NCBI GenBank assembly: GCA_963921825.1
Contig: OY997588.1
Span: 65,554,617 to 65,618,616 of the forward strand
Length of the DNA stretch: 64,000 bases
From: Erodium maritimum
Lineage: Eukaryota; Streptophyta; Magnoliopsida; Geraniales; Geraniaceae
Reading direction: 5' to 3'
Shown here: in pieces, positions 44,222-54,462 of the stretch
How positions within the stretch are numbered: the first letter of the stretch is position 1
Layout: each line of letters opens with the position of its first letter
The notes under the pieces: model-generated
Told to the model about the DNA's origin: nothing
The model's database searches: none
Seen by the model: the letters and a program-made list of their open reading frames with translations, nothing else
Program-made: the position numbers and the translations under genes

Positions 44222-44923
44222 TGGCTCTTCTCTTTTGTGGGTGGGCTTTTCTAGTTCTTCACCTTCTTGTTTCTGTGTGGGTAGTCATTACTAGGTTGAG
44301 TGCTTTCTTTTGTAGGTTGGATTTCCTCGGTCTTGTTGCTGAAGCTGACAGAGTTGAAGACAAATATGCAGAATAAGATGACAGAATTGATTCAAAATAT
44401 GCAGGAAAAGAGTATTCTCAGCTTGATTTACTGAGAAAATGCAAGACTTGCACAATTTCATTAACTTCTTCCCAGGCCAAGCATAGAAGAGACCATCATT
44501 TCAATACACTCCCTTGTCTATATATCCTTGGATTGCAAGTAAGAACAATCTGGTATTGCATCTAAGATCATCTCCAATCTTATGCCTCCATCAACAATAT
44601 TCAAAGTAAGTCGAGGAAGACACAATCAATCACAGCTCCATTTCACATTCACTGGTATATCAACACAATTGGATCTATCTCAAGTTTGAAAGCTCAACAA
44701 AATTCAGATTTCAATACAATGCAATTCGGAGACCTTCAGCAGTAGGTTCCTTGACAAACAAGCAAGAAAGATATTCATATAGGTGACTTGACTCGCAAGT
44801 TTCCTCTTTTTTGTATTTAGTATATATCTTTAAGCGGGTTCTTATCGATTTTGGTTGTACTCACCTCCTCTTTCATCTCGAAAGAGGTTTTTAATCTAAA
44901 TTTGCTTTGCCGATAAAAAAACG
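44222..44923 (+). mobile_element. LINE 3'-end fragment, 5'-truncated
   Basis: Ends in TTTGCTTTGCCGATAAAAAAA (44902-44922), a plant LINE terminus with poly-A. A possible imperfect target duplication is cttgtgttt (about 44213) against cgtgtgttt after the poly-A. No open frame. Confidence 0.45.
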
Positions 44924-45156
44924 TGTGTTTATTGTATTATTTGTCTATGATTGAGCTTAATTCATTTAATTTTTTATACAAGTATTGGTTGTGTTCAATT
45001 ACGTGTAGATATGTGCCCGGGTTATCAAAAATGTATCCCAAATTTTTTAACCCGAATCACAGACAAACTCTAATGCAATGATTCAGCTAAATTACAACTA
45101 GTTTGCTTATAATAAAAGATAGGATCGAATTACAGATATTTCAAAATAATAGCTCA
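44924..45156. other. Flank without feature
   Basis: A/T-rich sequence; no gene or repeat recognised. Confidence 0.4.
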
Positions 45157-46555
45157 ATTTGCTCCTTTTAGTAGGAGAATTTATGTCTATTGTAGGCATG
45201 AAAGTCAAGATCGGTGGCTTTTTGCGGTCTCCCTACATTTATGTCTATTCTAGGCATGAAGTCACCCTTCATTGAAATCGAAGCCCATATCCACAGCGAA
45301 GGTCCAGAGAAACTCCGACTCCATAACCCATCAATAACGAGGAGATAGTGTAGTCACCACACGGCCAAACAAGTTTAAGCATCTGGAACTGATATTGCAA
45401 CGAATGCATGAATCCAAGTGACTCGGCATAAAAAAAATGGTGTCGAGGCACAACAATAGGACCTCCTCTCCGATCAGAGAAGGGTGGTCTCCGAACGGCA
45501 CCACCAAATTCATCAATGGGAAGAAAGACTGGGTTCATGTGAATCAAGCAGTGCGAATAAATGTATGCAATACTGGAGAGATGAGAGCATCGTCTTCTTC
45601 AATAGAAGGTCCTCCGCCTGGTTTTGAGAACGTCGTCAGGAAGGGGTTCACGCCACAGATGGAAATCGTACCGCAAGAACTCATAACTCGAGAAGATGAA
45701 GTTGCATAGGGCAGAAATTCAAAAAGAAAGTTGGTCCATCTAAAACAGGATAGGGGCTGGTCACAAGTCAAATTGGGAGAGATGGAGTGCTTGGCTTTCG
45801 TAAGCAACGTACTGCCAAACTCTAACTAGATCTGGCTGGAACAACAATTCAACTCAGCCGGACAAGTGTTGGCTGTTAAAGCCCCGTTCAAACCAAGCCT
45901 CCGAGGCTGGTGGTTTACTTTTGTCAAATTCAATACACAAGGGAGCTTGAGGAGAGCAATTACCAGATTTAATGGGACGGTTATCAAGGAGTTTAGGCTT
46001 TTGGTTGCAGAAGCATGGAAGGAGAAAGAACCAGTCACTCAACGCTTTACAATGGAACAAAGAAAAAAGAGACTGGAAACAAATCTAGAAGCCAATACTT
46101 TGTTGATGCCAAATGATTATAGAGGGTATGTATTAGGTTCTATAGTCACAAAGCAGAAGGAGCTACTACTCAGATGAAATCTGGCGATCTCCCACAGTAA
46201 TCTCTCTATAAAGGCCATCATGAAAGATTTAACTCGAGATGGAGTCTGTGAGATCATCTTTGGGGAATAAATGTCTCCTACTTACATGGCTTGGTGATTC
46301 CTATGATAGAGAGTTGATGAAAGATAATAATGGTTGGCTTGATAAATGGCTCCACATTATTCTAGAAAAACAAAGTTTGTGTCTTAAAGGTGGAAGTTTC
46401 CAATGGGTAGAACTGCAAGAGCTCCCTTTCCAGGCCAGGTGTAAGGAGACCTTTCATAGTCGTCGAAGTTTTGGGGGAAATTGTTTATATTCATCCTCAA
46501 ACCTTTGAAGGCTGGAATTTAGAAGCAACATATGTGTTGATATACACGAGTAATT
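45157..46555 (+). pseudogene. LINE ORF1 region, copy A (part 1)
   Basis: Plus-strand frames read SPIREGWSPNGTTKFINGK (45437-45709), then a basic stretch (45866-46177, RFTMEQRKKRLETN), then 46239-46508 with LLLTWLGD, FQWVELQELPFQ and CKETFH. The last resembles the DUF4283 region found in ORF1 of plant LINEs and related proteins (WV.L.GLP...F..IG). The third block is in another frame than the first two, so the copy is broken. It is cut at 46555 by a solo LTR and resumes at 48354. Confidence 0.7.
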
Positions 46556-48348
46556 TGTTGGGTCTTGAGGTAGGGTTGGATATGAACCAACTCGCAGCGG
46601 AAAATCAATGACAACCAAGAGACAATTAAAACCATGAAACAACTAACAAATAATGGATTCACAAGAGAAAAAATCAACACTATTTCTTACCAAAACTAGA
46701 ACACTGGGTAACGAATGATTTGACTTGAGTCTCCAAGACGGCTACATATCCTCCAAGGAATCAAAGCCACGTAGTTCTAAGCTTAGAGGACTCAAGAACA
46801 CAAAATGAAGGAGGAACACATCCATGGCCGAAATTGGGGAGGGGAGGGAAAGAAAAATGTGTTTCTATTCTTGTCTTGTGTTTGTTATGTTGAAAAAACA
46901 TGACTTAAACATAACAAACTCCATCAACTTGTCAAACTAAAAGCATGGGACAAGTACGGTGTAAATAGGACAAGTATGATGCTAAGTAAGGCTAGACAAG
47001 ATGGGGTTAGGTGGTGAATCACCAACACCTTAATCCTTTTCTTGCTTACTTAGTACTAATTAATCAAGACTTAATTAATTAGTTCCATGGGCCTTGGTTG
47101 CATGGGCCTCTCATGGGCCTCTTGGAACATGGCCCGTAGCCATTTCCAACGAGGTCCCGTGATGCGTTCATCGCCTCCAAGCCTTCCATACTGGATATGT
47201 CCAACATTATCCAACGTGATCAATCCCAAGAATCCAAGCCTTGTCTCGATCCGTAATGTCTTATTCACTTACGGGCACATGACACAAAACCCAATTTTGG
47301 TCATGTCCTGAGACAACTCCCTCTTGGCCATTCTCCATAAATGTGTCAATGAGTTTAGCCGTCTTTCGTGTCACTCATGCAGTCCATCCCCAACCCAATC
47401 CTTGCCGTTATGGAAACCTGTCACAGGCAACGTTGGGCTCAGGTCAAACTCAGTTGTTTACTACATAGTAATCACAAAGACTCATTGGTCTAAGGATACA
47501 TTACAAGCTACGACAATTACCATGTTAATGACTTGATTTATGGAACATATTCATGTCAGGTCGTCCAATATCATGTCCCACATGATATCTATGATCAGAC
47601 TCCAGAATCCCATTCCAATGACTAAAAGAACGTAAGCCATAAAAAGCCATCTTTCATACTAGTCGCTTCTAGTGAAGCTTTGTTGGCTAGGGACCCATCG
47701 AGTGTGATCCATCTTGATCTATGGTTCTATTCGCATGGTGGGCATAGATCATAACACACATCGATATATTACTCCAACACATAGGTAATATAAAGCCGCT
47801 TTAATTTTATTGCTATATATATATATATATATATATATAGGGTTGGTATCAGGTACAAACCCACCCTTATTGTGCAAACTACGAACCAATCTGAGCCATA
47901 GGATCCCCCCAAAGTGATGTCAGTAGAGCGCACCAGATGCTGACACGTGGGCAATAAATATGTAAAACACCGCACACCTTATTGTGCAAACTACGAACTC
48001 ACCAGGTGCTGACACGTGGGCGCGCGCGCTGCTGGTGCGCGCGTGCAGAATACTGATTGTTTGTGTAGCACGGTGCTGATAGTTTGCGCGCACAATGCTG
48101 ATAGTTTGCATTTGTACTAAACTATCAGCACCCGCGCGTGCGCGTGGTCAACACGCGCACGCGCGCGGGCAGAGGCGCGCGCGAAGCGGCCACGTGCCAG
48201 CATCGCGCGCGCTCTGCTGACGTCACTTTGACCGCATCCTGTGGCTTAGATTGGTTTGTAGTTTGCACAATAAGGGTGGTTTTTACTGGATAGCTACCTC
48301 ATATATATTTAGACATTTATGATTGAACTACGGGCACTAAGACTAACA
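46556..48348. repeat. Solo LTR 1 (1.79 kb)
   Basis: Begins TGTTGGGTC and ends ACTAACA, with target duplications taatt (46551-46555) and taatc (48349-48353), one mismatch. It is homologous to 51683-53372 and lacks an internal region. It is longer than its sibling in part because it contains a MITE (47840-48299), but lacks a segment present at about 52500-52860 in the sibling. Confidence 0.85.
47840..48299. mobile_element. MITE with long TIRs and alternating-CG core
   Basis: Arms of about 110 bp are inverted repeats (ACCCACCCTTATTGTGCAAA at about 47862 against its complement near 48260-48285; CTGACACGTGG against CCACGTGCCAG). The core (48015-48220) is packed with CGCGCGCG and GTGCGCGC stretches. 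The element is absent from the sibling solo LTR and is inserted in a (TA)n run (about 47815-47838), which hides the target duplication. Confidence 0.75.
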
Positions 48349-48353
48349 TAATC

Positions 48354-48650
48354 TTGAACAAATACAAAAAGAGGTGACATTGAAGCTGGGAAAATAGATT
48401 ATCAAGATAAAAGTTTCCTCCATGCGTCATACAATCATTCCCACTTGGGGGAATTATCTTTCTTCAACTTTGTCCTCCTCCTCAAGCCGGTTAAATGACG
48501 AATCTGATTCAGAGTCAAGTCAATTTGATACCCCTCTCTGGAGATCGAGGTCCAACATATTCAGAGGGGAGTTGAGGTTTAGGGAGGTGGTAAGGAAGAG
48601 ATTATTTCCTTGTTCGCCTCGACCCTTGGTCACAAATGACAAGATGTCTC
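48354..48650 (+). pseudogene. LINE ORF1 region, copy A (part 2)
   Basis: Resumes copy A after solo LTR 1: frames read LEQIQKEVTLKLGK-like sequence, then PTWGNYLSSTLSSSSSRL and SDSESSQFDTP. Similar to 51400-51670. Ends where copy B begins. Confidence 0.65.
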
Positions 48651-49975
48651 AATTTGCTCAATTTTAGTAGGAAAATTTATGTATATTGTAGGCATGAAAG
48701 TCAAGATCGGTGGCTTTTTGCGGTTTCCCTGAATTTATGTCTATTGTAGGCATGAAAGTCACCCTTAACTGAAATCGATGCTCATATCCACATCGGAGGC
48801 CAGAGAAACTCCGACTCCATAACCCATCAATAGCGAGGAGATAGTGTAGTCACTACACGGCCAAACAAGTTTAAGCATCTGTAACTGATAATGCAACGAA
48901 TGCATGAATCCAGACGTCTCTTGGCATAAAATATTGGCATCGAAACACTACAGTCGGACTTCCTCTCCGATCAGAGAGGGGTGGTCTCCGAACGGCACCA
49001 CCAAGTTCATCAATGGGAAGAAAGTTTGGGTTCCTATTAATCAAGCAGTCCGAAGAGAGCTATGTAATACTGGGGAGATGAGAGCATCGTCTTCTTCAAT
49101 AGGAGATCCTCTGCTTGGTTTTGAGAACTTTGGTCTCACGCCACAGATGGAAATCGTACCGCCACAACGAGAAGATGAAGTTGCATAGGGCAGAAATTCA
49201 AAAAGAAAGTTGATCCATCTAAATCAGATGGAAAACGATAGGGGCTGGCCAAAAGTCAAATTGGGAGAGTAGGATTTCTTGGCTTTCGTAAGAAACTTAC
49301 CGCCAAACTCTAACTAGATCTAGCTGGAACAACGATTCAGCTCGACCGGAGAAGTGTTGGTTGTCAAAGCCCTGTCCAAACCAAACCTCTGAGGGTGGTG
49401 GTTTGCTTTTATCAGATTTAGTATACAATGGAGCCGAAGGAGAGCAATTGCCAGATTTAATGGGTCGGTTATCAAGGAGCTTAGGCTTTTGGTTGCAGAA
49501 GCATGGAGGGAGAAAGACCAGTCACTCAGAACTTTATAAGGGATTGGAGGAAAAAAGTTCCTGGACACAAATCTAGAAGCCAATAATTTGTTGATGCCAA
49601 ATGATTAGGGAGGGTGTATATTAGGTTTTGTAGTCACAAAGCAAAAAGAGCTACTACTCAGATCGCCACAGTAATCTCTCCGTAAAGGCCATCATGGAAG
49701 ATTTAACTCGAGATGAAGTCTGTGAGATCAGATCCTTGGGGAATAAATGTCTCCTACTTACATTCTTGGTGATTCCTATGCTAGAGAGTTGATAAAAGAC
49801 AAGAATGGTTGGCTCGATTAATGTCTCCACATTATTCTAGAAAAACAAAGTTTGTGTCTTAAAGGTGGAAGTTTCCTATGGGTAGAACTACAAGAGCTCC
49901 CTTTCCAAGCCTGGTGTGAGGAGACCTTTCATATTCGTGGAAGTTTTGGGGGAAATTGTTTGTATTCATCCTCAA
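48651..49975 (+). pseudogene. LINE ORF1 region, copy B (part 1)
   Basis: Parallel to 45157-46505, with the same SPIREGWSPNGTTKFINGK frame (48904-49188) and the same DUF4283-like end, and several small indels. Cut at 49975 by a DNA element. The copies lie head to tail, so this is a tandem duplication of about 1.7 kb of the LINE. Confidence 0.7.
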
Positions 49976-51342
49976 GAGGAGAAATCTGGTGAGAACCATG
50001 TTTTAACGTAGGAACCGCGAGAACCAATTTAAGTCATCCATTTTAAGAATGGATGGATGAGATGCAATTGAGTAGTTGACTTGTTGACTGCAAAAAAACA
50101 GCACTTTTTAGTAAGTGGTAAGGGCTTTTTAGTAAAACTATCATTTTTTTTTTAACCAATTCACTAATTTAATTTTTCCCGCTTCGTTTGAACTCCGATT
50201 GGCTTCAAACTTGCGCCATTAGTTTTGTTTTTTTAAGGGCTTTCAATCAAGATCGGTCATGAATATATTTTGAAGCACGAAAAAAAAAATATTTCGGGGT
50301 AGATTTTTTTTTAAAAAAAAAATTCTGGGTAATTTTTATCAACACGTTGCTCTGGATTTATCAACACTTTTAAATTGGTTTTATCAATACTTTACACTGG
50401 TTTTATCACCTCATTTTTCCAAAACTGATCATGATTTTATCACCTCATCACGTGCTTTTTATGAACACTAGTTTTATCAACACTAAACACTAGGTTTATC
50501 ATTCAAATTACGTGTGTTTTATCACCCCCATCACATGTTTTTTTGAAGCACGAATTTTTTTTCGGGGCTGGTTTTTAAAGAAATTATATGAGTAATTTTT
50601 ATCAACACTTTGCTCTGGGTTTATCAACACTTTACCCTGTTTTTATCAACACTTTACAATGGTTTTATCACCCCATTCTCCAAAACTGATCATGATTTTT
50701 ATCATCTCATCACGTATTTTTTATGAACAGTAGTTTTATCAACACTAAACACTAGATTTATCATTGAATTACGTGTTTTTTATCACCCCATCACAAGTTT
50801 TTTTTTATCAACGTTAAACTCTAGTGTATCACACTTATTATAATTGAAAATGATTTTTATCACCTCATTATTTGTTTCTTATCACCTCATTACATGTTTT
50901 CTTTATCAACACTTAGCCCTAGTTTGGTACTCCGATATAAAACATTTATTAGTGAAGATTTATCAACGCTCAACATTATTTTTATCACCTTGATATACAT
51001 TTTTATTTTCGTGCTTCAAAATATATTCATGACTGATCTTGATTTAAAGCCCTTGAAAAAAGAAAAATATTGGCGCAAGTTTGAAGTTAATCGGAGTTCA
51101 AACGAAACGGGAAATATTAAATTAGTGAATTGGTGGAAAAAAAAATGAACATTTGTCCACATGGCACCATGCTATTACAATTATACCCTTGCCTGTGTGA
51201 GAATGAATGAAATAGACGTGTATGAGGGTTGAATTTGGGTGATGATGTGGCATTTTGATGAGTGTTGGATCATAGGTGATAATGGCTAGGATTGGTTCTC
51301 ACGGTTCCTATGTTAAGAATGGTTCTCAATAGATTTCTCCTC
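49976..51342. mobile_element. Long-TIR DNA element (MULE-like), 1.37 kb
   Basis: Begins GAGGAGAAATCT and ends AGATTTCTCCTC; the flanks carry a perfect 10-bp match tcatcctcaa (49966-49975 and 51343-51352), compatible with a 9-10-bp MULE duplication. Inverted arms reach about 300 bp inward: the block CGTTTGAACTCCGATTGGC (about 50184) has its complement near 51085-51105. The centre is a degenerate tandem of ATCAACACTTT and TTTTATCACCTCAT units (50338-50990). No transposase. Confidence 0.85.
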
Positions 51343-51352
51343 TCATCCTCAA

Positions 51353-51682
51353 ACCTCTGAAGGTTGAAATTTAGAAGCAACATATGTGTTGATACGCATG
51401 AGTAATCTTGAACAAATACAAAAAGAGGTGACATTGAAGCTGGGAAAAGAGATCATCAAGATAAAAGTTTCCTCCATACTTCACGCAGTCATTCCCACTT
51501 GGGGGAATCATTTTTCTTCAACTGTATCCTCCTCCTCAAACCGGTTAGACGACAAATCTGATTCAGAGTCAAGTCAATTTGATACCCCCTCTCTAGAGAT
51601 CGAGGTCCAACCCATTCAGAGGAAGTGGAGGTTTAGGGAGGTGGTGAGGAAGAGATTATTACCTTGGTAGCCTTGACCCTTG
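51353..51682 (+). pseudogene. LINE ORF1 region, copy B (part 2)
   Basis: Continues copy B with the open frame 51386-51670 (SNLEQIQKEVTLKLGKEII, SDSESSQFDTPSLEIEVQ). Ends in the 5-bp target site ccttg of solo LTR 2. Confidence 0.7.
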
Positions 51683-53372
51683 TGTTGGGTATCGAGGTAG
51701 GGTTGGAGATGAACCAACTCGCAGCGGAATATCAATGAAAACCAAGAGACAATTAAAACCATGAAACAACTAACAAAGAATGGATTCACAAGAAAAAAAT
51801 TCAACACTTCTTCTTACCAAAACAAGAACACCGGGTAACGAATGATTTGGCTTGAGTCTCCAAGACACCTACGTATCCACATGGGAATCAAAGTCACGTA
51901 GTTCTTCTCTTTGAGGACTCAAGAACACAAAAATGGAGGTGGGAGCTTGCCTTGGCCGAAATTGCAAGGGAGAGGAGGGAGAAGTTATGTTTCTTATTCT
52001 TGTCTTGTGTTTGTTATGTTGAAAAAAGATGACTTAAACATAACAAACTCCAACAATTTGTCAAACTAAAAGCATGGGACAAGTATGGTGACAAGTAAAG
52101 TGTAAATAGGACAAAGTATGGCTAGAAAAGATGGGGTTAGGTGGTGAATCACCAACATCTTAATCCTTGTCTTGCTTACTTAATACTAATTAATCAAGAC
52201 TTGACTAATTAGTTCCATAGGCCTTGGTTGCATGGGCCTTTCATGGGCCTCTTGGAACATGGCCCGTGGCCATTTCCAACGAGGTCCCGTGATTCGCTCA
52301 TCGCCTCCAAGCCTTCCATACCGGAAATGTCCAACATTATCCGACGCGATCAATCCTAAGACTCCAAGCCTTGTCTTGATCCGTAAAGTTCTATTCACTT
52401 ACGGGCACATGACCCAAAACCCAGTTTTGGTCATGTCCCGAGACAACTCCCTTTTGGCCATTCTCCATAAATGTGTCAATGAGTTTCACCCTCCAGTGTG
52501 ACCCTTAGGTTTATGCATGCCAATAGATCAACGTAAAATCCCATTTTACTTGATCCTATTTAAGTGGAAACTAACGAGACTTTGGTATTTCCTGACACTG
52601 CATAACGAATTGAACCTGTCGATTATAACCTTTCCGTCGTCCCTGTCGTTATCCTTTTATCTCCGATATCCTGATTGAGATAAGGCATAGAGCCGTCATC
52701 CTTATTATTCTCAACCAATGTTCCTTGATATGTGAGATGACAGAATATATGATACCCAATATCATGTGCATGGCCATGATATTCTTTCAGTCACTCTCGA
52801 TCAAGCGGTCGAGAACCGATATCTTTCCCATACCGTAGTATGAAGGATAAATCCCTTAGGCGTCTTTCGTGTCACTCATGCAGTCCGTCCCCAAGCCAAT
52901 CATGTCATTATGAAAGCCCTGTTACGGACAACGTTAGGCTCAGGTCAAACTCAATTGTTTACTGCATAGCGATCACAAAGACTCCTTGGTCTAAGGATAC
53001 ATGACAAGCTACGACAATGAATATGTTCATGACTTGATCTATGACACATATTCATGTCGGGTCGTCCAATATCATGTCCCACATGATATCTATGATCAGA
53101 CTCCGTAATCCCATTCCAATGGCTAACATAACATAAGCCATAAAGAGTCATCTTTCATACTAGTCGCTTCTAGTGAACCTTTGTTGACTAGGAACCCATC
53201 GAGTGTGATCTATCTCGATCTATGGATCTATTCGCATTGTGGGCATATATTAGAGCACACATCGATATATTACTCCAACACATAAGTAATATAAAGCCGC
53301 TTTAATTTTATTGCTAACGATGATATATACATTTGGACATTTAGGATTGAACTACGGGCACTAAGACTAACA
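51683..53372. repeat. Solo LTR 2 (1.69 kb)
   Basis: Begins TGTTGGGT and ends ACTAACA, with a perfect 5-bp target duplication ccttg (51678-51682 and 53373-53377). No internal element sequence remains, as expected after LTR-LTR recombination. Confidence 0.92.
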
Positions 53373-53377
53373 CCTTG

Positions 53378-54462
53378 GTCACCAACGACAATATCTTGCC
53401 TCTTTGGTCTTAGAAGAGACAAGAGGATTGCCATAGAATGTGGAGGAGGCACGAGTTTTGTCTAGGAATGTTGAGACAAGAGGATTGTCTAAGAACGTGG
53501 AGGAGACACGAGTTTTGTCTAAGAATGTTGATCATACACTTATTAGCCCTGATGACACTTTGGTTTTACAAATGGAACCTCTCAAGGTTATTAGTGAAAA
53601 TGAATGTTTTTGTTCAATGCTCATATTAAAGACAATATCTAAAACATAGCATAGGTTCTGGGGGGGTTCAAGGTCAAAGTTTCCATTAATTTCATCCTTA
53701 ATAGTCGAGGACACCATCCTCAGTTCCCATGAGAATGTGTTGCAAGAGGTACCCTAGAAGTTAAATGTGGAGATCCTTGAAGAGGCCATAGGTGAAGCTT
53801 TGGAAACTTTGGCCAAGACTGGTGAGGAAAAGCCATCGGAATGCAGGGAAGCTCAGGCAACAAAACTTTGTTCAGAACCTTTGGGTATTAACCCGGAGGT
53901 AGTGGGATGGATGGGCCAACAATAGTACACTTTGGAAAATATGGTCCCTGCAAACATTAATGAGATGGTAAGGGTTCAACTCTCAAGTAATTCACTAGGA
54001 CCACAAGCTAATTTTTTGGAAGATGGAGGGGATGGTTTGGAGGGAATTTTTTCATTCAATTTGGAGGAGCTGGACACTACACAAAGCATTTTTACTCTAA
54101 CGAAGAAGAAGTCCTTCAAGAAAAAAATCAAAGAAAGCTCAGGTGTCTTATGTGCATGGTACAAGATCTAATAAGGGAATGCAGACTGATTTTATACAAC
54201 CCTCGGATTCTGTAAACAAGAAAAAGCCTAGGTCTGCAAGAAGAGAGGGAATTGAGTTCAACGGTCCATGGGATTATTGCAAATCCATTAGGATTAAAGC
54301 CTTTGTATCTTATGAACTGGTAGCTAACCATTTTGATAATCATGAAGCTGAAATCAACCAAAAGGTTAAATTTGAGGCAGACTCAAGTGATGATTATATT
54401 GATCTTGATGAAGATATATAAGTGGAGTTTGGTACAGATCTGGAGGTGGGGAAGGCAAACTC
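53378..54462 (+). pseudogene. LINE ORF1 region, copy B (part 3)
   Basis: Plus-strand frames at 53932-54171 and 54143-54421 encode acidic and basic stretches (LEELDTTQSIFTLTKKKSFK; KKKPRSARREGIEFNG; SDDYIDLDEDI) of the type that ends LINE ORF1. Frames are shifted relative to each other. It is cut at 54462 by the Tekay-type element; LINE sequence resumes after 63134. Confidence 0.55.

Noticed and set aside
47815..47838. (TA)n run as a promoter element
   Set aside because: It is a simple microsatellite at the edge of the CG-rich MITE.
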